Assembly (NCBI GenBank): GCA_029168955.1
Contig: JAPDOI010000194.1
Location: 744,001 to 808,000 of the forward strand
Reading direction: 5' to 3'
Length of the DNA stretch: 64,000 nucleotides
DNA from: Aplectana chamaeleonis
Taxonomy: Eukaryota; Nematoda; Chromadorea; Rhabditida; Cosmocercidae
Shown here: in pieces, positions 31,972-43,319 of the stretch
Layout of the letters: each line of letters starts with the position of its first letter
How positions within the stretch are numbered: position 1 is the stretch's first letter
Made by a program: the position numbers and the translations under genes
The notes under the pieces: generated by a model
What the model was told of the DNA's origin: nothing
What the model saw: the letters and a program-made list of their open reading frames with translations, nothing else
Database searches by the model: none

Positions 31972-32982
31972 CCATTCCAAATGAAATATGAGTTTCTGAA
32001 GTCAGTTTTTCGATGTGGAATTCCAGATTTTACATGACAGCTGCGAAACGTTCCTCTGAACGGAGTTATATGCGTTTTTAGCGCTTCACTCGTAGACGCA
32101 TCACAATGTGTAATCCATGAGTCTTCGTCGCTTCCTGAAATACACCGATCTGATTTCTACACCAGGAATCACTCCATCTCTGGAAATTTCGCCGCGTCAG
32201 TGCCGGGAAAGTACCGCGACCCTCGACTATGCCGCGACAGTTCCGCGATAGTGACGCAGCGGCTCCGTGATCAGGCGATTATGTTGCCGCGTCTTAAGCA
32301 TCGACATTGCCGCGATAGTACCGCAGCGGCTCCGCGTTAGAACCGCGTCGGCTCCGAGAGGATGCAGAGGCGAACCCGCGTGGAGTACGATGTACTGCCC
32401 TGCGTGGTCAAACGAAATTGCCGCCGGTTCGATTACCCTATTTTGAGGTACATACCGTATTTTTTCGGGCGCGAAAAGAGCAGTAACCTCCGTTTTTATC
32501 AGACTGAGGACGTGACAACCGCAGGTGCGTTTCTTTGTTCGTAGACTCCCTAGTTGTAATTAATTCATATTTGAGTTCGCATGATATGCTCTCCCGGAGC
32601 CGCGGCGGCACTATTGAGGAGCCGCAGCGGCATTGCCGCGTTGCCGCTACGGCTAAGTGGTAGTGCCGCCGCGGCTCCGCGATAGTGCCGCTTCGGTGCC
32701 TGTAGGCTTCGAAGCAGCACTATCGCGAAGCAGCGGCAATTTCTCTCAGAAATAGTCATATGGTACAGAATCATCATCCCTTTTATAGGCATCACATCCG
32801 TGTATCTCAGGAGGCGACGAAGACTCATGGATTACACGTTATGAAGCGTCTACGAGTTAGGCGCTTAAAACTCATATAACCCCGTTAAAGGAAACGTTTT
32901 GCAGCTGCAATTTGAAAATTCGAATTCTACGTCGAAATTTGATCCTGGAAACGCATATTTCATCTGGAGTGGCCACGGCATG
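31972..32982. mobile_element. 1 kb foldback element with GC-rich minisatellite core
   Basis: CATGTCGTGACCATTCCAAA at left pairs imperfectly with GGAGTGGCCACGGCATG at right. The arms continue through GGAGTTATATGCGTTTTTAG and ATGAGTCTTCGTCGCTTCCT with complements at 32800-32880. Both halves contain short tandem units of GCCGCGATAGTACCGCAGCG type (32190-32360 and 32600-32740). Frames here are repeat shadows. Confidence 0.7.
32426..32447 (+). other. SL1-like 22-mer A followed by a GT donor
   Basis: GGTTCGATTACCCTATTTTG plus AG matches 18 of 22 positions of the nematode SL1 leader as I know it (GGTTTAATTACCCAAGTTTG plus AG) and is followed by GTAC. No clear Sm site at the usual distance was seen, so it may be coincidence or a tRNA B-box-like motif. 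It lies inside the foldback element. Confidence 0.2.
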
Positions 32983-33020
32983 TAATGACCCTTCCATTGT
33001 AAGACGTCGGCAGTGTCACA

Positions 33021-33042
33021 GGTTCAATTACCCAAGTATGCG
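33021..33042 (+). other. SL1-like 22-mer B followed by a GT donor
   Basis: GGTTCAATTACCCAAGTATG plus CG matches 19 of 22 positions of SL1 and is followed by GTAC. It shares the T-to-C change at position 5 and the GGTAC context with 32426-32447, suggesting the two are related. No Sm-binding site was identified downstream. Confidence 0.25.
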
Positions 33043-33443
33043 GTACTCGGCTCGCCCAGCCGCTGGAGACTTCGTCCAACCGATGGCGGGCCCCAGATGG
33101 TGCTCGGCGAGGTGGTCGAGTCGCATGACGGTTTGCCAGCCGCGTTGCTTGTCGGTGAGCTGCTATGATAGCGTTTGGCTACCTCGCAACACATGCTATT
33201 GCGATTGAATTTTGCAGCACATTCTGCTGTTTGGAGTACGTGCCACTGCGAAAGAGCGTTTCGATGGGTGGCCACTAGAATTGAATGCATATTTGACACG
33301 CATTGAACGCGGCGGTTTTTTGAGCAATTCTTTTCGCAGCAAACGGCATCGAAGGCAATGCAAATGCACGCTGTTGCAACACGCAAGGCATGACATTTTG
33401 CACTTTACCGGCCTCCAATATTCTGTTGTATCGTCGTGTCTCT

Positions 33444-33901
33444 TTAAGGCAGCATACACGCTCGTAAACGTAATTAAGATAACTACGGAATTAGGATGGT
33501 ATGACACCGAACAGAATGCCCACGCACTCAACAAAAAAACGTCCCACAGTGAAGCTACACGAGTAAGAAGTTGACCCCGCCCCTGTATTTGCGTCCTCCT
33601 CCAAAACAGGGGTTCTGAACCATAACCACCGCCGTCGTCGATGTGTGTGGTTTATCTATCCTACCTATTCCACCACCCACAAACGTCGCCAACGGTGGGA
33701 ATTGCCCAGCACACCTGTTTTGGAAGAGGACGCAAATACAAGGGGAGGGCAGATTCGAAGCGGGATCAGCTTCTCACTTGTGTAGCGTCATTGTTTGTCG
33801 TTTTTGACGCTCCAAAATGCGCGGGTGTTGCGTTCTGTGCCATACCAATCTAATTCCGTAGTTATTTCAGTTGCGATTACGAGCGGGTAAGCTGCCTTTA
33901 A
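33444..33901. mobile_element. MITE family IV copy, short form
   Basis: TTAA flanks; AGGCAGCATACACGCTCGTA at left, and a decayed complement GAGCGGGTAAGCTGCCT at right. The interior shares GAGTAAGAAGTTGACCC and TTTGCGTCCTCCTCCAAAAC with 11854-12624 but lacks about 300 bp present there. Confidence 0.75.
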
Positions 33902-34755
33902 GAAGGTATCCGCGCTGAGCGATTGGGCGCGAAATCATTTGATCAAAAGCCATTTCCCCTTCTTTTTTCTCGCTCAAGTTTTCCCGCTAAACAACGTCGC
34001 GGCTACAACTAAACATATCATCGCGAAAACCTGGAGCAAATAAAATATTAATCCGCTTCAAAAAATTTTCGACAATTCGGCTACATAATCGCTCTCTACC
34101 CGCGCTCCTTAAGAAATGAAGCGCACGCCAGTGCTATAAAAGTATCTTCTGTAAGAAATTGCAATTCTCATCACTGATGGTGCGAGCAATGCGCGCGAAG
34201 CTGATTGTCATGCGCTCGCTCGCTGTCTCTAACCTTTGCTCCGCACCAGCACGAATAGAAAACGGTTTTACAGCCTATACAACCATTCAGATGTGTCAAA
34301 CTTCCGGAAATTGTGTAAGCCTTTTCAATCAGCCTAATCAATGTCAAATGGGTCACCTGACTGCTATACATAAATTCGACAATAATATGTACGCAAGTAT
34401 TCTGCTATCCCTGAGCCTCATAGGTTTTCCAATCTATGCAGATACAATGTAGGCTGCGAAAGTTTATTGGTAGTTTCAAGAGCTTCAAAAGTCTCAAAAA
34501 GAAGTGAAACTTTGCGAAAATTCTTGGAACTACGCTTCGCAGGTTAGCTTTCGGCTTAGCGCCTTTTTCAAACCTAAAATACATGCATCAGGTTCCGTCC
34601 ATAGCAGACGACCTAGCGCCAAGTGACGCTGGGGGTTTGCATCTCCAGCATTTGTTATTGATCCGACTTCCCAGCGACCACTGCAGCCGGCCAGTCGCTG
34701 ACGGTGGAGGCATAGTGACCGTAATGGCTGTCACTAATATTATCGATACCATACT

Positions 34756-35110
34756 CTCAGGCAAACTGGGGATCGGAGCCCCGTCCGACAGCCGTCGGAG
34801 CGGTCGAGGACGTAGGCTCCGACAGCCAAAGTAGGCGGAGCAGTTCCCCCCTGCTGCTGCATTCGGTGCCCCTGCAGCTGCCTTCAGTGCCTCTGCTCCG
34901 GCACTTTTTAGGTGCCTCTGCTGTCGCTTTCGGTGCCTCTGCTCCAGCCATTGAAAGATGCCCCTGCTACCGCCTTCGGTGCCCCTGCTTCAGCCATTTC
35001 TGAATGCCCCTGCTGCAGCGTCCGATGCCCCTGCTCCGGCACTTTCAAGGTGCCCCTGCTCCAACCCTTTCAGAACATCCCTGCTACCGCTCTCGGTGCC
35101 CCTGATCAAG
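34756..35110 (+). repeat. Left arm with GTGCCCCTGCT minisatellite
   Basis: After the terminal motif come CGTCCGACAGCCGTCGGAGC and then about ten 20-35 bp units built on TTCGGTGCCCCTGCTGCAGC. Inverted partner: 43320-43665. Confidence 0.75.
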
Positions 35111-35332
35111 ATGCCTCTGTTTCCACCGTTCATGGCCCTTCTCGGGCTATTCCGACAATACGGCTGTTTTCAAAGTCTCTAAACGAGGGGAAAATCATAC
35201 ATTGTAATAAAAAGCGAAAGAAGTTTCAGAGAGAATTTTATTTATCTTATCGAGGGCCAAGCACCAACGTAGACACGAAAACTAGTTGTAGCGTCAATTA
35301 ATCAATGTCAATTAATCAAGGTGATTCGTAAA

Positions 35333-35422
35333 TCAATCACAGCGAATGTAGCGTGTTCCGACGTATAATTTTCTCCTCACCGTATCTTCAACCTTGCACA
35401 TTCCTTTGATGAACTTGCGCAT
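35333..35422 (-). CDS. Possible terminal exon of an unidentified minus-strand gene
   Basis: On the minus strand TATTTCAG (35430-35423) is followed by an open stretch of 29 codons (MRKFIKGMCKVEDTVRRKLY, then VGTRYIRCD) and TGA at 35335-35333. The acceptor and the basic, Cys-containing composition look exonic. No upstream exon was recognised between 35430 and 36260, so the gene and the phase are unknown. It may equally be chance. Confidence 0.2.
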   Translation of the reverse strand: MRKFIKGMCKVEDTVRRKLYVGTRYIRCD

Positions 35423-36659
35423 CTGAAATAATGCAAAAATATTCGCTTGCCATGCAGCACTAATGACTCCCCTTGCGCTCAAAATGGGGAAATCATAGTG
35501 AAAAATTAATTGTTTCCGTATTTTCTAAAGAAATGTAGGACAGCTTGATGATGTTCTCCCCGTATTAGATAATGCCAAAACTAGTTTCGACAGTGGGGTA
35601 GGGGGGGGGAGTCAAAGAATTGTTTTTCACCCATCCCAGATTTCTTCCCACCTAGGACACCGACCCCTCAGGGAAAATCAGAGAACATTCTACATTTAGT
35701 TAACGAATCATAAAAACCGCAGGTCCAGAACCTATGGCGATAAAATGGGGACTGGCTCCCTTGACCTCTCATTTGTCGGATCGAGAGCCAAAGTTTAAAA
35801 AAATCTCCTACCGCAGCTTGGTTGTTGTTGAATTGTGTGATAGGGCCCGATTATAAAATCCAGGGCATAACCTGAGCTGCATGCGTAGAGTTGAGCTCAA
35901 TTTCACATCTGCCTTAGGCATCTTCCGTAGTCCTCACCGCAAGCGCAGCACGCGCGGGACGGGCGGTGGAGTATGGAACTTTTACCCGCGCTGCACATGC
36001 GGATTGCGCGTGGCTCCCATCCAACACCGCCATAGCGGCGCCGCCCAAACCGCCGGGACGGTTTCACCATTTGAAGCAATACTCAAGTCTCAGTTTGGGT
36101 CCACTCCAACATAATCAATTCTAGGACTATCCCACGTCACCGTATACGCGAATGCAAGCCAGGAATTTCTGTGTATAATAATAGTTTATTACGTTGTTTA
36201 AGACGAACGTGAGATAACTAGAGAGATAGAGAAAAAATAATAATACTGTAAACTGCAAACCTATTCAAAAAGAATTTTGGCCTTGGCGCTTGAACTGTGC
36301 TAAAAAGGGAGAGATAGGTTGTATTCCATGTCTTAAGGCGACGTATGCGGAGCCCGCTCGACAAGTAAAACTAAAGGCTCCAATGTCACAGTTAAGGTCC
36401 AACATAAACCCGCACCGCCCTGACTGTGTTGACAGAGATTTCACAGCTGTTTCCCGCGCGACCCGCACAGGGAAGAGTTTCATAGTCTACCGCTCATCTA
36501 GCGCTCGCTGTGAGGACCATGAAAGATGCCTCAAAGGCAGCATATGAAAATTGCATCGATTCTACGACACAACTTGAAGATTCTTGAAGATTTGGAGCTG
36601 GAAGTATAGGAAACTCACAGAAAACCGAAGCAAACTTAATAAAATACTCTGAGAAAATC

Positions 36660-37370
36660 TTTCGCGCTAGTGCCGTGATCCTCCCGCAATCCGTGATAGT
36701 ACCGTGTTCGTCTCCCCCTAGTCCCGTGATCCGCGTCCGCCCCGCGATAGTTACTCAATTGACTCATCCGATAACATTCTCGTTCTCGTACCGTGATGGT
36801 ACCGCGATCGTTAATAAGTTTATCACGCCAATACCGTGGTGCACTCGCGATCCGCGATGGTATCGTGATCGTTTCTCCCCGGTCCCGCGTTCTCGTGATG
36901 TGCAGATTTGTAAAGCAGCGCGAAATACGGCACGGGCAACACCTTATAGCTTCGTGTTGATCTGACAGACAACATTAGTTCGGGTGAAACACCGAGAGGG
37001 CATGGATGATACATAGGACGCTGTACGATCAGGGGTGGAGGCTGGCAGAATCTCGCGACCGTCCCTCGAGAGTTCCGGGCTCGGTTCATCACGGTTCAGC
37101 GATGTAACACCCCGAATAGATCATTGTCTAGACGCGATTTGCTCTCAGGTTGAAAGTGGGGGAATCTCGCGATCGTTCCGTGATAGCTCCAGGCTCGATT
37201 CCTCGCGGTTCCGCGATGAAGCGCCGTGGGAGCATCGGTGAACGAACGCGGTACGCTCTCTGTTCAAGACTGGCAGAATCTCGCGATCGTTCCGCGATAG
37301 CCCCATGCTGGTATCTTCCCGGCCCCCACCAGAAACCGAGGGGATTCTATTCGTGAACGATCGCGAGGGA
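36660..37370. repeat. Degenerate CGCGATCGT-type tandem repeats
   Basis: 36660-36890 carries repeated (C)CCGTGATCGGTACCGCGAT variants. 37030-37370 carries three units of about 115 bp, each with GGCAGAATCTCGCGATCGTT, CCGCGATAGCTCC and a GCGGTTCCGCGATG variant. They are similar in flavour to the core of 31972-32982. Confidence 0.55.
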
Positions 37371-37659
37371 TTCTCTCAGAGTAGATAGATGACGGGTTAG
37401 TTTTTTTTTGTGGCGAAAGTGGACTAGTTCCACCGCAGCATGCCCGCGCGGCTGGTGTTACAGCCTATACTGGAATGTTTACTTCGTCGGAACCTCCAAA
37501 AACAATGTGGAAGAGTTTGTATTGGGGGGGGGTGGAGCTGGCAAAGCTCAGCGCGGAGTCACCAAAATTTTTGACTTCATATAGCTCAAATTCAGAAGTT
37601 TTGACTCGTTTATGACGCTTCAAAGTATATTCGTAAAGTCGAACACGAATGTTATGGTC

Positions 37660-37885
37660 GGAGCAATGTATGTAATATAGTTGTACAATTTGGAAAAAAT
37701 GTCGAACGAGCGAAAATCGAAATTTTTTCGTTCGGAACGAAAAATGAAAAAATTTCGTTCGAAAAAATTTTGAACAAACGAAAATCGAAAAATTTTCGTT
37801 CGCAAAAAATTTCGAACGTACGAAAACGAACGGAAAAAATTTCGAAAAATCTTTCGAAAATTTTTCGAAAATTTCGCTCGTGTGC
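37660..37885. repeat. AT-rich self-complementary TTCGAAAAATTTTTCG cluster
   Basis: Dense overlapping copies of CGAACGAAAATTTTTCG and AAAAATTTCG appear in both orientations. This is a low-complexity palindromic cluster; the minus frames here (rich in Phe/Lys/Arg) are its shadows. Confidence 0.6.
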
Positions 37886-37934
37886 AACTATAGTATGTAT
37901 ACTGTCCACTTATCTAGCCAACATCCTCTAAGAC

Positions 37935-38930
37935 ATGGAGCTTGAGGAGAATTTCAATAATGCTTACAGAATGCTTTCAGATAGAATCTGGAATTTGACG
38001 AAGGAATATTTACTTTTATTACCCAGTACGATCTGCTTGCCTACATTGACCCCAAAATTTCGAAAACTGCGAAAGTCGACCCCATTGGACAGATTTCGCC
38101 AACCCGCTTTAGTGCTATGATTTGGTAATTATGGATTCGAAGGTTCCATACACAGAGCGGTCTTGATGAGTATAAAGAAGAGAACGAGGAGCATTCAAAC
38201 TTTTTCGTGCCCAGAACTTCCTCTAAATTTTGAATCGAAATTCGAGGCAGGTCGAGCATTTTCGAGTAGAAGTTGAACCCTTTAGATAGAGAACGATTTA
38301 GGTTTTCGAATGGTGTACCACACCTGGTCGAAGGATCACAGACGGACAAGGAAAACTTTACTGAGCGTTATTCGGTGCAGAACTTTTCAGCCAACGAAAT
38401 ACTAAACGGAAAATTGAGAAGATTGTTGAGCGCGCAAAGCTTAATCAGAAGTATGGAGGAAAAATCGCACCGTTCTAAATGCTTGTGAATACACTTTTGA
38501 TTCACACCAGTTTCAGCGGCAGTTGTTCCTCGAACGCGGAATGTCCGTCTGCAGAAATTGAGCTCTTCCAGGACGACAAGAATTTTTGAAAACAAAACCG
38601 TTTCTGGGGTTGCATGAGTTTCAAACATCTTTCACAACCGACAGTGACGGATAACTCAACCCCACTCTGACTTCATTCTAGTGCAAAATTCAGCTCAAAT
38701 GCAGCGTTCGCGATCACCATTACCGTTAAGCTCTACAGTGAATTAAAAGATGAAATGGAACTTAGGATCTTACAGTCACAATAATGGCGGGAAACGAGCG
38801 AGTAATGGCAAAAAACACGACTTCAAGCAAGTTTTTTTCAGTCTCCGAAGCGCCTCACGTCCCCTCTCCGCCCACCCTACCCCCTCTCAACATGAACAAA
38901 TGAAAACGCGAGAGTGTGATAACAGCAAAT
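37935..38930. other. Unassigned region with motif-free frames
   Basis: The minus frames at 38041-38349 and 38368-38628 are open for about 100 and 86 codons but match no family known to me and have no convincing splice partners. Confidence 0.3.
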
Positions 38931-39638
38931 AATCGATTCAAGAGGAATTACTGTCAATCAATCTCAGAAGTTAATACGAGCAAGGGTGGCTCTCTTTTAG
39001 CGCAAAAACACGGCATTCGGGTTGATCTTAGGCATACCTTACTCTATGGAGCCCCAGACCTTCCGTATTTCGGGGAGCACACAAAAGTGAAGTCTATCGT
39101 GAACCCCGCATTTGAAAGAAACAGTTCCGGTACTCTTTCGCAATAGACGACCCACCTGAGAAATTCGATGAGAAATGTTCATCTCACTAGAGCCGTCGAA
39201 TGATTTAGTCCTTTTTAAACACACTGAACTGTTTGGGCATGACCAACCGAGCGGTCGGTCAAGCCCAAACCTTTGCTTATTTCATAGTATTACTTAGTGG
39301 GTCGGGTTGATTTTAGGCATACTAAAGGCATTTTAGGAGTTTTAGGCATTCCGAAAGAGCACCACAGTTCCTTCCAATTTAAATCTGCGAAGACCTAAAA
39401 AGATTTTTGCGTACATGTCCGAATTTCGCAAATCCTGAAGTTTCAGTGACTCGTCTAACACTGGGTAAAGTAGTACATGGATGGGGGCGGATAGCACCAG
39501 AACCTCAAGCTTAAGTAGGTATTGTTGAACAGGGGAACGGATAGAGGAGGCTAGGCGGAGCTGCGTCTTCATCACACATCATGTGCGCAAATTGTCGTTT
39601 TCGGGGAGAAATTCTGGTGAGCATTTCGGATAGCAGCT

Positions 39639-39730
39639 GTTGCATCACGCAACACGATGACAATAGTGCTCGAACCACGTGGTCCCGGCATGATAAACCT
39701 TTGTTCCATCATCGTGTTGCGTGATCCAAC
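39639..39730. repeat. Stem-loop with 23 bp arms
   Basis: TGTTGCATCACGCAACACGA (39639) pairs with TCGTGTTGCGTGATCCAACA (ending 39730), with one mismatch, around a loop of about 47 bases. Function unknown; possibly a minimal foldback element. Confidence 0.6.
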
Positions 39731-40770
39731 AGGAGTTGTCCGCAAGTGCGGACCGGAAATTCGCTGCGGTAGCGGCAGTACAAGGGCATTCGGCGCTAGA
39801 TTTTAAATGAAAGAATGATCCGAATATTGTATTACTATAACCCATCGAATGAATGAGTAAATCGGACAACTTCTCTTGAAAAATCTCAAGTGATTGAAAA
39901 TTTCAAATAAAGCCTCTCCATGTTTACCGCATGCATGTATTCGAATGAGGCTTTTTCGAATTTTCCAAATTGTTGAACTTTTTAGTGAGTTCTTTTTGAA
40001 TTTCAAATAATATGAACAAGGTCAAATAGGAAAGACCTATCTTTTTTTTTTGCGAATAAATGAACAAATTTGAAAAGCTGTCTCCTAATTGACTTGAATG
40101 GGTCAATTCCTCCAAAATTTCGATTGAGAAATCGAGATTTAAAACTATTTGCGGATTATTTTATGGACACTTTGAACATTCTTTACACTGGCGTAGAAAT
40201 TGAAAGTTGTCACCTTAAATTGCCGAACACTCAAAATGAGGTATTTCAAATTCCTGAATGAACCGAATATTTAAAAACTGATTACCTTGAAATCTCGAAT
40301 GAATCGAAGACTTGGAAAACCGAATAATTCGAGTTTTTGCACATACCAAATACTTGTAAACACGAATAATTTGGATTGCAGAATGAATAGTTTTCAGAAA
40401 AAAATCGAAATTTCCAAATGAATAAAATATTCGAAAAAATCAGAAATTGAGATTCCCGAATGAACCGAGAATATCAAATTATAAATTTCCTCAAATAATC
40501 ATCACTGATGAGGTAATGTCTGTGCCATTTTCAAAGGAAGTCGTGACACACTTACGTGGCTTAAGCCGAAGCGAAGATATCATTGATGAGGTAATGATAT
40601 CTGCGCTTTCGCTCGTGCCATGTATGCTGCGTAGCTGCGTCTTTCTAAGCAATTGACACATATGATTAAAGTGTCTCATGTGGTTCGAGCAACACCTATC
40701 CTCAATCTCTGGATGAGTGGAAACCGCGACGCTGTTATGATAGCTTCAACATAAAATCCGAACGGTTAAT

Positions 40771-41465
40771 TTAAAGGCAGTGTTCACGATGATTTTCGTC
40801 CCCGAGTTTTCCACGTAAAACAAAGCGTTGGCTTCCAAGTGCTACCAAAATTACGAAGGAACGGCGAGAAACGCATTGCAACGTCGTTTTTTAGTGACAT
40901 TATTCTACAACATGGACTGGTTGTCGGGGTGAATGAACATGTTCATGGTGATTGTAACCGTTAGAAAATTGGGTCAATCGAAAATAGAAGAATATTTTAC
41001 GCAAAACAGGATTAGTTAGGGCCCTAAGGAAAGAATGGAGCAATAGAGGGTAAAGGATTTCAATGGACGGGTCCACAAGAGATTTCATTGTCACAACAAA
41101 CACTTCCTGTGATCATTCAGAATTGCTTGATTCCTTAGCTTCATGAAGCTTAGATATTCGTTGGATATTGAAGCTATACTGCGTTGAGATAGATATTGAA
41201 GCTATCGATATAGCGTATAAGATAGCGTTAGATATTGAAGCTATACTGCGTTGAGATAGATAGATTTCTATCTCAACGCAGTATAGCTTCAATATCTAAC
41301 GAATATCTAACTTCCCGTGAAACTCAAGAGGCGGCGTGATACTTAAATATTTCGTATACTTCTGGTGCTTTTTTTCTCAATTTCTATTTAATTCTACTCG
41401 GGGGCCACTTAATCAATGTAGCGAATAATCTCAAGATTGAAGATTATCGTGAACACTGCCCTTAA
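40771..41465. mobile_element. MITE family II copy with internal insertion
   Basis: TTAA (40771-40774) and AGGCAGTGTTCACGATGATT at left; ATTATCGTGAACACTGCCC before TTAA (41462-41465). Compared with 13277-13768 it carries about 200 extra bases around 41110-41320, including the palindromic GATATTGAAGC repeats. Confidence 0.8.
41227..41300. repeat. Perfect 34 bp-arm palindrome
   Basis: GTTAGATATTGAAGCTATAC... (41227-41260) is followed after about six bases by its exact complement (41267-41300). Direct partial copies of the arm precede it (41160-41226). Confidence 0.75.
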
Positions 41466-41706
41466 AGAAAACACAGTGATGAGAATAGGGAAACTACGCT
41501 CCGAAGATAGCTAGAGAATAAGAAAAGCTGCAACGCGGCTTTCTAGAGATAGGAACAAACCATATCTCAGTTTCAAATGATGTACAAAATGCAAAACAAG
41601 CAAACAAACGCATAAAACAGGCGCCAGGACGCGTGGGGAGAACATACGAGGGAAAGAATGCTATGACGATTTTACAGAGGTCGATAAAAAATGTCGATCA
41701 ATGAGG

Positions 41707-42025
41707 CCACAGCACACGCGCGAACTTGTCCATCAGGCTGCCGGCTGAATGCCTGCGCTCGCACAGCCTGCCGGCCAAAAGCCAGCGCTGGCACTTTCGG
41801 CAGGTGCACCGGCTGTCGGCCAGCCCCATCCATATCTGACGTATTCTACGGCGCTCCGATCCCTAGTTTGTCTGAGCTGATACAACCTAGGGATCGGAGC
41901 GCCGTCGAATGCATCAGATATGAATCGGGCTGGCGGACAGCCGGTGCACCGGCAGGAAGTGCCAACGCTGGCTTTCGACGTGCAAAGTGTGCAAGCGCAG
42001 TCCATCGGCCTTCAGCGTTATCAAC
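41707..42025. mobile_element. Foldback element with CTCAGACAAACTAGGG at its centre
   Basis: Arms of about 140 bp: GGCCGACAGCCGGTGCACC-type, GCCAGCGTTGGCAC and TCTGATGCATTCGACGGCGC at right pair with their complements at left. The centre has GGCGCTCCGATCCCTAGTTT-GTCTGAG followed by CTAGGGATCGGAGCGCC. The terminal motif matches the ends of 34756-43665 (CTCAGGCAAACTGGGGATCG). Confidence 0.65.
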
Positions 42026-42393
42026 ATGTCAGCGCGCATGCAATCACGTCATTGATCAACAAATTTTGGTCGGCTCCTGTCAACTCGGCACAGCACCCCC
42101 ATTCTCTTTCATTGTGCTCTCGTGCCTCCTCATTCAGTTATTGTTCTTTCCATGTCTTTGATATTCAACAGCATTTGTAAAAAAATGTATTGTTTGAACC
42201 AACTGAAACATATTCATCATCAATGTCGTTTTTTCAAGGAAGACGCAAGGCATAAGTAGCAAGCGCAGAAGCAACGATATCAGATTCTTACCAATGATGT
42301 CTTCGCTTCCACGCGTGCCATGTACGCCACGTAGCTGTGCGTCGCGTCTCGCTGCAGAAAGAACTGAGAGATTTCCCCATCAATGTTTCTTAT

Positions 42394-42872
42394 TTAAAAG
42401 CAGTGCCCACGATAAAAACCATGTCTGATTTTTTGGTAGAGATCGGCAGCTGTGGGGCGTAGCGCAACCCTAACGTTGAAAAAACTAAGAAAAATGAGCT
42501 CGGAACGCCCCCCTACGGCTCCAAAGGTGGACACCCGTCAGCTCGTCACACCCCAGATGCACTTTAAACAAATGAATGCTCAAGATTGTGCGATGAGCGA
42601 TAGTTTCCGATCAATAGCCCCATTCTTCCCTTCATTCTCAAATTCTGTCTTTACTCAGGTCAGCTCGCATACATCGGCCGCAAAAGACGGAAGTTACAAG
42701 CCTCGGAGAACTCGTCCACCACGCTTCCCTAGCTCAATTTGTGACGGACCATAACTCCGTTCCTAGAAGGTCTTGTACGATTCCAAAGAAGACCATTGGA
42801 ATCAGCATGGGACCGTCTCAAAGATAGGCGGAAAAGCAGAAAAACGATTGTTATCGTGAACACTGCCTTTAA
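42394..42872. mobile_element. MITE family I copy
   Basis: TTAA flanks at 42394-42397 and 42869-42872; AAGCAGTGCCCACGATAAAA at left and GTTATCGTGAACACTGCCT at right. The interior is near-identical to 17554-18047 (CATGTCTGATTTTTTGGTAG, CAGCTCGTCACACCCCAGAT). Confidence 0.85.
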
Positions 42873-43319
42873 TCATATTGATAGCATTCGAGCATTCGAT
42901 TCATTCGTATATTTACCTTATTCGATTTTTGAAATATTCGGCCAATTGTGGGTAAAGACAATCGAGTATTCAGCCTCTAGAATCGTTTTGAGTGTGTTCA
43001 TGAATAATTTGATGAAAATCAAATATTTGCATAAACTTTCCGAATATCCATTCGAATCGTTTCTTTGTATTTCTAGTAACATTTGGTGGCCTGCGCACTG
43101 TTTTGAGAGGGAAAATCGAGATCACAAACCATCGTGAACATTTTAGAAAAGCAGCATGTGAATTAACTATTCTTTCCTTTTTTCTAGAAAGGGGCTATTT
43201 TGTATGTCAATATTGTTGTTGTTGTTTATACATCTATATGGAAAATAAGAAAGCTCGACCTTTTGTTGCGTTTTATCACATTCTGGGATCCCATCACATG
43301 AATAGAGGCTCCGAAAGCT

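Noticed and set aside
33024..33386. Minus frame of 120 codons overlapping a plus frame of 120 codons at 33212-33574
   Set aside because: Mutually overlapping frames in repeat-flanked DNA with no domain; neither is supported.
34387..34452. Signal-peptide-like MYASILLSLSLIGFPIYA followed by a GT
   Set aside because: Good hydrophobic core, but only 21 codons, a weak donor (AAT|GTAGGC), no acceptor or pyrimidine tract upstream and no second exon found.
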